Positions 58,283 to 64,000 of a stretch of DNA of 64,000 bases are shown one piece after another. Positions within the stretch are counted from its first letter, which is position 1; each line of letters starts with the position of its first letter. The notes beneath the pieces are model-generated. The model ran no database searches and was not told the DNA's origin. It was given only the letters and a program-made list of their open reading frames with translations. This stretch comes from Mycobacteroides chelonae (GTDB lineage Bacteria > Actinomycetota > Actinomycetes > Mycobacteriales > Mycobacteriaceae), in NCBI GenBank assembly GCA_014204435.1, contig JACHLF010000011.1, positions 1 to 64,000 of the forward strand. The letters are read 5' to 3'. Both the position numbers and the translations under genes were made by a program.

Positions 58283-59292
58283 TGACCCCTCCCTCCCCAT
58301 CGCACCGCGGCCGCAGCCGCATAGTCACCGGCATGGGCGAATCCCGCCAGCATCACGGTGTCGCCGGCCCGAACCTGCCCCTCAGAGATTGCCTGGTCGA
58401 GCGTGTGCGGAATGCCCACCCCGAACAGGTTGCCGCATTCGTCGAAGGTGTCCGGATGCTTCTCCTTGGGCAGCTGTAGGGCATCGCGCCAGTTCCGCAG
58501 GAAGATCCGGTTGGGCTGATTGGTCACCAATGCGTCCAGGTCTGTCGAAGCAACCCCGATCCGATCGCACACGGCAAGCGCCACCTCCGGCACCATCCGG
58601 TTACCGCGGGCCAGCACCTTGCTGATCTTGTGCTCGGTGAAGGCCACCCGCCCCTGCCCGGATCCGGCCTCCCAATACTTGCGATGAGGCGTCACCGCGT
58701 AGGTCATGTCGCCGGCATACTCACCGAAGTTGCGGGTCTCGATGCCCAGTACCGGCGAACCTCCGTCACGGGTGATCAACGCCGCGGTAGCACCGTCTCC
58801 CGGTATCGACGCCTGTGCGGTGGACCGCACCTGCTCCTGCACGAAGATCTGTCCCGCCGCGTTCTGCATGTTCACGATCAGTGCGGAACGCGCGCTCGAC
58901 GAGGCCATCATCTGCCGGGCAAGTTTGAGCATCAGCACGAACGACACACAGCCACCGTTGTGCACGTCCAGGATCCACTCAGGTCGGATCTGCAACCGGT
59001 TGGCCACCTCCCCACCGCAGCCCACAAACGGCAGGTCTGGCAGTTGGGTGTGGGTCAGCAGAATGTCGACCTCATCGAGCACAGCCTCTCCGTGGCGCTC
59101 CCGCAAACCAGCCACCGCACGCTCGGCCATGTCGACAGCCGTCTCATCGGCCGCGATGTGATGCCGATAGGCCGGACTACGGAACATGGCGTTCTCGGCC
59201 AGATCGTCGTCCTTCGCGTACTGCGCGAAGTAGTCAGCGCTGACCCGGTTCTCCGGAAGATAACTGGAGATGTCAAAGATGCTGACGGTCAT
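58279..59292 (-). CDS. KAS III-like acyl-condensing or acyl-transfer enzyme with altered triad
   Basis: The 337-residue protein has the thiolase fold of beta-ketoacyl-ACP synthase III: an N-terminal ISSYLPENRVSADYF, the nucleophile Cys115 (NGGCVSFVL) and Asn288 (ECGNLFGVGIPHTL). The position of the catalytic His, normally H-Q-x-N, reads TNQPNRIF, so His is Asn258. Loss of the His is seen in some KAS III relatives that transfer acyl groups or use other chemistry, so decarboxylative condensation is doubtful. ATG 59292 overlaps the stop of the SRPBCC gene (ATGA) and matches the family start; the open frame to 59412 is not needed. Confidence 0.85.
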   Translation of the reverse strand: MTVSIFDISSYLPENRVSADYFAQYAKDDDLAENAMFRSPAYRHHIAADETAVDMAERAVAGLRERHGEAVLDEVDILLTHTQLPDLPFVGCGGEVANRLQIRPEWILDVHNGGCVSFVLMLKLARQMMASSSARSALIVNMQNAAGQIFVQEQVRSTAQASIPGDGATAALITRDGGSPVLGIETRNFGEYAGDMTYAVTPHRKYWEAGSGQGRVAFTEHKISKVLARGNRMVPEVALAVCDRIGVASTDLDALVTNQPNRIFLRNWRDALQLPKEKHPDTFDECGNLFGVGIPHTLDQAISEGQVRAGDTVMLAGFAHAGDYAAAAAVRWGGRGQ

Positions 59293-59981
59293 TTCATCCA
59301 CTCCGGAACAATCGGCAACCCGTGGCTGTAGCGGTATTCGGCGATGGCCTTCAGGTTCAGCAGCTCCAACAGGTGGCCCGCACCGAACATGTCCCAGAAG
59401 TCCCCGACCCACGGTTTACGTTGCGGTGGAGCGGTTTCCGGATAGGGATTCTCGTCATAGAACGGGTGATGGCAATTGGTCCACAGCACAACCGAGCCCG
59501 GCTTGTTGAGCACCACCTGCGCGTCGACCACCCGCATGAGGTAAATCATCCACAGGTGATCGCCCTGATCCCAGGCACAGTGGTAGTCCACGGTCCCGGA
59601 TTTGGGGTTCGATTCGGTCCGGGTGTAGATCAGCGTGTCAGATCCCAGGCGGTCGTGGGCAACCCACAGGCCCGGCTCATCGGTCTCCTCGAAGCCACGC
59701 AGACTGTACGTCCATTCCTCCAGGCAGCGCGTGTCCGACAGATAGCGATGCAATTCATCGGGCGGGCAGTCCACATACTCCTGAACAGTGCAGAACGGCC
59801 CGAACACCTGATCGTGCGGGTACACCGACCGCATCATGTCCATGATGATCGGCGTCGCCTTCTCACGTGGTGAGGTCTCGATGCGGTGCACTCCAGGAAG
59901 CGCATCCTCGGTGCCGGCGGCCGCGGCGATATCGCTAAGCGCGGGCAAAGCTTTGGTGGTTTCGGAAATCGTGTCGGTCAT
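59289..59981 (-). CDS. SRPBCC (START-like) domain protein
   Basis: The 230-residue protein has an N-terminal disordered part, then a START/polyketide-cyclase-like domain with EYVDCPPDELHRYLSDTRC, LEEWTYSLRGFEETDEPG and LVVDAQ-like strands ending in WTNCHHPFYD. Such domains bind hydrophobic ligands and may cyclise or carry them. ATG 59981 has AAGGAGA at good spacing. It overlaps the end of the ThDP enzyme gene by 47 bp and the KAS III-like gene by 4 bp. No specific family name recognised. Confidence 0.75.
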   Translation of the reverse strand: MTDTISETTKALPALSDIAAAAGTEDALPGVHRIETSPREKATPIIMDMMRSVYPHDQVFGPFCTVQEYVDCPPDELHRYLSDTRCLEEWTYSLRGFEETDEPGLWVAHDRLGSDTLIYTRTESNPKSGTVDYHCAWDQGDHLWMIYLMRVVDAQVVLNKPGSVVLWTNCHHPFYDENPYPETAPPQRKPWVGDFWDMFGAGHLLELLNLKAIAEYRYSHGLPIVPEWMK

Positions 59982-61656
59982 GCGTCTTCTCCTTAGGGAT
60001 CTCGGATGACAGAAACGGGGCGAAGGGCGGTATCTCGTCGGTGGAGCAGATGACCTCCACCACCGCGGGGCCGTTGTGAGCCATCGCGTCGAGCATGGAG
60101 GCCTCGAAATCGGCAACGGTGGCGGCCGAATGGCACATCAAACCCGGGAACATCGCGGCCAGGCCGGACGCGATATGCGAGGGCGAGAAGCGGTTGAAGC
60201 TGTAATTTCCCCCGTAGTAGAGCTGTTCGCGTGTGACGCACATGGCGTGTGCGTTGTTGTTGACGATGACGAATGTCACCGGCAGCCGGTGCTCGATGGC
60301 GGTGTGAATCTCCATGCCATGCATGAAGAATGCGCCGTCTCCCGCGATCACCACGGTGCGGCCGGCCCGAGCGAACGCGCAACCGATGCCGGCGCCGAAG
60401 GCATATCCCATGCCGCCCATCCCGAGTGCCACGACATAGCGCCCCTGACGCCGGGCACCCACATAGTGCACGGCGGCCGCCCCGGTGTTGCCGGCATCCA
60501 CGAAGATGTCCGACTCGTCGGGAATAGCCCGGTCTAGAACGTGCATCCCCTCGTGGTACCGGACTCCGTCGATGTCCTGGGAAGGCGGTTCGAGATAAGC
60601 TGGTGCATAGAGTGTTTCGCTGTCAGGGGCGTCCACGCGCGCAGGCAGGACGGCGGCAAGCCCGGCCAGGGTCGATGCCAGGTCATTAGTCTGCAGGTGA
60701 CGGGACTCGATATGCGGCGTCACCGAACCGATGGACAGGACCGGCGTCCCGGAAAAGTCGACGCCCCCTCGCGTCATCGCCGGCATGGTGGTTCCGATGC
60801 ACACACACGTCGCACCGTGGCGCAGCACCTTTTCCACCGCCGGATGTCCCATGACTCCGATGACGCCCAGCAGTCGCGGATCCTCGCCGTCCACGGCGTC
60901 TTTGGCGTCCGGCGATACCGCGACAAAGGCGTCGAGACGATCGACGAGGTCCGACAGCTCGCCACGGACGTCGTGCCGAGCCACCTCGGGCCCCGCGACC
61001 ACCAAGATCCGACCGGGGGTATCGGCCAGAAGCTGCGCGAAGTCGGCAAGCTGCGCGGGCACGGCCCGGCGGCGTTCGGGCCGGTCCTGTGGCGGCGGCA
61101 CGGCGGCCAGATACGCCTGTTGAACATCCTTGGGGATCAAGAGAACCGCAGGCAGGTCATCCCGCATCGCGGCCAGGGCCTGCGCAAGCGCCTCCGCGAT
61201 TTCCCCGGGACGTTCCACGCGCACGCAGTATCCAGAGACGGGACGGAAGACGGCCTGAAGGTCCATGCTTCCGGCCCGTCCACTTCCATCCTGAAACGCG
61301 CCTCTGCCTTCCAAGGGACGGGGCGGCTGGCCCACGATCGCCAGCACCGGCACCCGGCTTGCATATGATTCGGCAAGTGCAGGAACGAGATTGACGGCGC
61401 CACCACCCGACGTCGTAGCCACCACACTCATCCGTGAGGTGGCGCGCGCATACCCGTCGGCCATGGTGCCCGCCGAGAACTCGTGTTTGGCGACGATCGC
61501 CTGGATGCCCGGCGTGTAGTGCACGGCATCGTAAAGGTCCTCGATGTTGGCGCCATCGACTCCGAAGACGAAATCGACACCGTGGCGACGCAGCTCCAGG
61601 GCGAGCCAGTCAACCACTCGCATGTTCCCGTTCCCGGCACATATCGGCGTGGTCAT
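59935..61656 (-). CDS. Thiamine diphosphate-dependent enzyme, acetolactate-synthase-like
   Basis: The 573-residue protein has the three-domain layout of the acetolactate synthase/benzoylformate decarboxylase family. Glu59 in AIVAKHEFSAGTMADGYA activates the cofactor, and the ThDP-binding GDGAFFMHGMEIHT with NNNAH (439-470) binds metal and diphosphate. It lacks the herbicide-site features of true IlvB, and no ilvN or ilvC is near. It may make an acyloin or aldehyde for the operon. The ATG at 61656 lies 6 bp from a SigL-type -10, so the transcript is probably leaderless. Confidence 0.88.
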   Translation of the reverse strand: MTTPICAGNGNMRVVDWLALELRRHGVDFVFGVDGANIEDLYDAVHYTPGIQAIVAKHEFSAGTMADGYARATSRMSVVATTSGGGAVNLVPALAESYASRVPVLAIVGQPPRPLEGRGAFQDGSGRAGSMDLQAVFRPVSGYCVRVERPGEIAEALAQALAAMRDDLPAVLLIPKDVQQAYLAAVPPPQDRPERRRAVPAQLADFAQLLADTPGRILVVAGPEVARHDVRGELSDLVDRLDAFVAVSPDAKDAVDGEDPRLLGVIGVMGHPAVEKVLRHGATCVCIGTTMPAMTRGGVDFSGTPVLSIGSVTPHIESRHLQTNDLASTLAGLAAVLPARVDAPDSETLYAPAYLEPPSQDIDGVRYHEGMHVLDRAIPDESDIFVDAGNTGAAAVHYVGARRQGRYVVALGMGGMGYAFGAGIGCAFARAGRTVVIAGDGAFFMHGMEIHTAIEHRLPVTFVIVNNNAHAMCVTREQLYYGGNYSFNRFSPSHIASGLAAMFPGLMCHSAATVADFEASMLDAMAHNGPAVVEVICSTDEIPPFAPFLSSEIPKEKTHDRHDFRNHQSFARA

Positions 61657-61662
61657 GACTAG

Positions 61663-61690
61663 TACACGACTGTCATACGTGACGGGTTCA
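61663..61690 (-). promoter_or_regulatory. SigL-type promoter of the ThDP/KAS III operon
   Basis: On the minus strand TGAACC (61690-61685) is followed after exactly 16 bp by CGTGTA (61668-61663). The ATG of the ThDP enzyme begins at 61656, so transcription would start at or next to the start codon. Both hexamers and the spacing are identical to the promoter in front of sigL. Confidence 0.8.
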
Positions 61691-61809
61691 ACAATCCACC
61701 AGAAAAAGTGATCGATTCATCTCAATCATGTGATGGCACAACATGAATCGAGTTTCAGGTAATCGCGATATGCGCACGTCAAAGCCCCCGATCCTAGTAC
61801 GGGAGGACC

Positions 61810-62556
61810 TCAGCGACGCAGTTCGAGGAACACCAGCGCCGTGGCGTCGCCGTGGTTGTCGATCACCTGGACGCTCTCGATCTGGTCCTGAGCCATCGGA
61901 ACAGTCGTCGACGTCATCATCGTCGAACCGGGCTTGGCGGTCCACGAGCCGGCGATGATGTTCCCACCGGCGCGGGTGCCGATCCGAAGCGCATACGGCG
62001 CCGCCGAGTCATCGGTGTCGTCTCCATACGCCGGATAGCTGCACCACATCTCGATGCGGGTGCCTGCACCGTCGCCGATGAGTGCCACCTGCGCACTGAT
62101 CGGCGACGGTGTCACCTGACGCATCGGCTGCCAGTGTTCACCCGAGGGCAGCGAACCCGCCGCGACGATCATCGGCGCGGGCTGGTGGTACCACGGCGGC
62201 GGCACCAGTGAAACCGTCAGCGCGACGGCGGCGGCCACCGTGACCGCACCCACATACGCGAGCCGGCGCACCGCGCTCTGCCGCCGCCACCGCGCCTGCA
62301 ACTTGGGCCACAACGCCTGCACCGGGCAGCTGGTGGCGGGCTTGGCCAACGCCGGCGGGTCCTCAAGTTCCATCTTCTCGGCGTAGTCGCGGTCTACCTT
62401 GGAGAGCAGACCGGGCATCGCGGTCACCTCGGACAGCGCACGCTGGCAGCTCGCGCAGTCGACCAGATGTTGTTCGTATTCACGCCGTTGGGTCGACGAC
62501 AACGCGCCCAGCACGTAGGCGGCGTCCCAATCGGCATAGACATGTTCGACAGTCAT
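61810..62556 (-). CDS. rslA: Anti-sigma factor of SigL (RslA-like)
   Basis: RslA is a zinc-containing membrane anti-sigma factor that releases SigL on oxidation. The 248-residue protein has the ZAS motif His30-x3-Cys34-x2-Cys37 (YEQHLVDCASCQ), one transmembrane helix (about 99-118, YVGAVTVAAAVALTVSLVP) and an extracytoplasmic domain. Length is close to M. tuberculosis RslA. Its start overlaps the sigL stop by 4 bp, the usual arrangement for a coupled sigma/anti-sigma pair. Confidence 0.93.
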   Translation of the reverse strand: MTVEHVYADWDAAYVLGALSSTQRREYEQHLVDCASCQRALSEVTAMPGLLSKVDRDYAEKMELEDPPALAKPATSCPVQALWPKLQARWRRQSAVRRLAYVGAVTVAAAVALTVSLVPPPWYHQPAPMIVAAGSLPSGEHWQPMRQVTPSPISAQVALIGDGAGTRIEMWCSYPAYGDDTDDSAAPYALRIGTRAGGNIIAGSWTAKPGSTMMTSTTVPMAQDQIESVQVIDNHGDATALVFLELRR

Positions 62557-63092
62557 CGCGTCACCCCCATTTCCTGCAGCGACAACCGAAGCGCGCGCAC
62601 ACCGTAGTGAAGGCGTGACTTGACGGTACCCTCGGGCACGCCCAGCTCAGCGGATATGTCGGCGACCGAACTCCCGCGGTAGTACGCGCGCAGGATGACT
62701 GCCCGATGATCGGTGGACAGCGAGCGCAGCGCCTCGGCGACCAGCCACGCATCCAGCGTGGCATCCACCTGATCCGGGGAAGTCAATTCGGGGGTCTCGG
62801 CGGTGGCTATTTCACTGCGGTAGCGCGAGCTACGTGCGTTATCGCGCACCAGATTGTGGGCGACCGTGAATAGCCAGGCGCGCGCCGATCCCTCCGTTTG
62901 ATTGACCAGCGTTGGATGCCGCCAGGCACGTAACAGCACCTCCTGCACAATGTCCTCCGCCAGCGCCGAATCGTGGGTCAGATACATGACATAGCGATGC
63001 ACCGGACGCGCATACTCGTCGTAAAAAGCTCGCATCAAGTCCGATGAACCGTTGACGCGAAGCGGGTCGGACTTCATGCGGCCGTCCGCCAT
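62553..63092 (-). CDS. sigL: ECF RNA polymerase sigma factor SigL
   Basis: The 179-residue protein has region 2 (MRAFYDEYARPVHRYVMYLT, DIVQEVLLRAWRHP) and region 4 (LRAYYRGSSVADISAELG, VPEGTVKSRLHYGVRALR) of an ECF sigma factor and ends in LSLQEMGVTR, close to the end of M. tuberculosis SigL. The ATG is preceded by GGAGG (63099-63103). In M. tuberculosis SigL controls itself and several lipid-synthesis genes. Here it sits between mpa and the four-gene operon it probably controls. Confidence 0.93.
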   Translation of the reverse strand: MADGRMKSDPLRVNGSSDLMRAFYDEYARPVHRYVMYLTHDSALAEDIVQEVLLRAWRHPTLVNQTEGSARAWLFTVAHNLVRDNARSSRYRSEIATAETPELTSPDQVDATLDAWLVAEALRSLSTDHRAVILRAYYRGSSVADISAELGVPEGTVKSRLHYGVRALRLSLQEMGVTR

Positions 63093-63109
63093 GACACACC
63101 TCCGACGGT

Positions 63110-63137
63110 TACACGAAACTACCGCCCAACTGGTTCA
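63110..63137 (-). promoter_or_regulatory. SigL-type autoregulatory promoter of sigL-rslA
   Basis: TGAACC (63137-63132) and CGTGTA (63115-63110) on the minus strand are 16 bp apart and end 17 bp before the sigL ATG. This fits the published type of SigL promoter (TGAACC, then CGT-containing -10) and suggests positive autoregulation. Confidence 0.82.
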
Positions 63138-63283
63138 AGATACGCCCGAAATACCACCGGGGAACACGGTTCGTCGACGTATCTTCTTGATGTATCCCTG
63201 AAGGAAGGCATGTCTCGCCCAGATCGGACGCGACATCGGCAACGGCTCGTGATTGCGACGCGCACAGTAGTAGCTTGTAACGC

Positions 63284-63628
63284 ATGACCATGAAGGCTGA
63301 AACGTTTGTCGCGGGCATTGCGATCCCCGCTGTGATGGTATTCGTCTCTGCATGCGCCACGAGCCGCGATACTCCCCATCCGAGTACCCACTCATCGATA
63401 TCGAATGTTTCCCCTTCGACTAGCGTGCCCAACCTCAGTAGCACGCCCACGCAAACAAGCCGTCCGAGCACCGTCCGACCAACCGAACCGGGGTGTATAG
63501 ACGCCGACGGGCACGGTCCTGACGGCGGCACCCCGTGCCCAACACCACCCGCGCCACCCGCGCCACCCGAACCGCATCCCGGTATCGGAGAAATACCTTG
63601 CCATCCTCCTGTAGGTGCCGTCTGCTGA
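63284..63628 (+). CDS. Small Pro/Thr/Ser-rich lipoprotein
   Basis: The 114-residue product has a signal peptide (FVAGIAIPAVMVFVSACA) with a lipobox-like FVSAC and Cys24 as the likely lipidated residue; an in-frame ATG 6 bp later would give the same mature form. The mature part is Ser/Thr/Pro-rich, like an extended linker, then has a short segment with several Cys and PAPPAPPEPHPG. Function unknown. It is divergent from sigL and convergent with mpa. The weak ribosome site lowers confidence. Confidence 0.6.
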   Translation: MTMKAETFVAGIAIPAVMVFVSACATSRDTPHPSTHSSISNVSPSTSVPNLSSTPTQTSRPSTVRPTEPGCIDADGHGPDGGTPCPTPPAPPAPPEPHPGIGEIPCHPPVGAVC

Positions 63629-63719
63629 AACGCACCCAACCCAAACAGCAAAACAAAACAGGCAGGCACGGCTGAGACCGCCGAGTACGCGGGTGAACTG
63701 TGCCGACGACGCGACCTGT

Positions 63720-64000
63720 CTACAGGTACTGACCCAGGCTTGATTCGGTGTCAATCGCACGCGATGCGCTGGAACTCTTGCCGGTGACCAGGGTGCGGAT
63801 GTAGACGATCCGCTCGCCCTTCTTACCCGAGATCCGTGCCCAGTCATCCGGGTTGGTGGTGTTGGGCAGGTCCTCGTTCTCTGCGAACTCATCCACGATG
63901 GAATCCAATAAGTGCTGGATCCGCAGGCCCTTCTGGCCGGTTTCCAGCACCGACTTGATGGCGTTCTTCTTCGCACGGTCCACGACATTCTGGATCATGG
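63720..64000 (-). CDS. mpa: Proteasome-associated ATPase Mpa, C-terminus only
   Basis: The last 93 or so codons are present; the gene continues beyond the window. They read [58 protein letters not shown] and end in GQYL, the tail that docks into the proteasome alpha ring. Mpa unfolds pupylated proteins. Its distance from dop is increased here by the sigL and KAS III-like block. Confidence 0.96.
   Translation of the reverse strand, partial: MIQNVVDRAKKNAIKSVLETGQKGLRIQHLLDSIVDEFAENEDLPNTTNPDDWARISGKKGERIVYIRTLVTGKSSSASRAIDTESSLGQYL

Noticed and set aside
1..64000. tRNA or rRNA genes, CRISPR arrays, insertion sequences, phage attachment sites
   Set aside because: I looked at the intergenic gaps and found no cloverleaf with the TTCGA box, no regularly spaced repeats, and no transposase or integrase frames.

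Overview
This window is GC-rich actinobacterial DNA and almost certainly comes from a rapidly growing mycobacterium. The marker sets are mycobacterial: an ESX-3 type VII secretion locus, MmpS/MmpL, RbpA, the whole Pup-proteasome system, and TatA/TatC next to PafB/PafC. Ppm1 and Lnt are separate genes rather than fused as in M. tuberculosis. ESX-3 lies close to the rbpA/cob/proteasome region and there is no blaC-sigC block inside the cob genes. Together these point to the Mycobacteroides abscessus/chelonae group; that placement is inference from gene content and order, not a database match.

Layout. 1-4885 (+): 3' end of ESX-3 (esxH end, espG3, eccD3, mycP3, eccE3), with genes overlapping or tightly spaced. 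4886-6010: a short hydrolase remnant, a small Cys-rich protein and a small secreted protein. 6038-17791: a lipid/polyketide locus with a type II thioesterase-like protein and a single-module fully reducing PKS (-), divergent from mmpS-mmpL-methyltransferase (+). 18004-24301: rbpA, a frameshifted SDR remnant, then a minus-strand block of ppm1, lnt, an amidohydrolase, fxsA and two tandem F420/PPOX-family proteins. 24311-35745: aerobic cobalamin genes (cobN, cobG, cobH, cobIJ, cobK, cobM, cobL) with a linked SDR and an F420-dependent biliverdin reductase-like gene. 35735-46224: pepE, a 5'-3' exonuclease, a DUF4333 protein, helY, tatC, tatA, pafC, pafB, pafA.

46391-53175 is accessory DNA between pafA and prcA: a glycosyltransferase, an amidase, an ankyrin protein, a collapsed ABC importer (permease and ATPase both broken), and a pair of ESX-substrate-like proteins. 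53280-56684 holds prcA, prcB, pup and dop. A second accessory block separates dop from mpa: a gutted O-methyltransferase, a four-gene operon (ThDP enzyme, SRPBCC protein, KAS III-like enzyme, PLP aminotransferase), rslA-sigL, and a small lipoprotein. The window ends in the C-terminus of mpa.

The most interesting signal is regulatory. The promoter in front of sigL-rslA and the one in front of the four-gene operon share exactly the same elements, TGAACC-N16-CGTGTA. In the operon the -10 lies only 6 nt from the ATG, so the message is probably leaderless. The four enzymes look like an undescribed small-molecule pathway under the control of the ECF sigma factor encoded beside it. Its KAS III-like member keeps the catalytic Cys and Asn but has Asn where the catalytic His should be. 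The PKS-thioesterase-MmpS/MmpL-methyltransferase locus is a second candidate pathway for an exported lipid.
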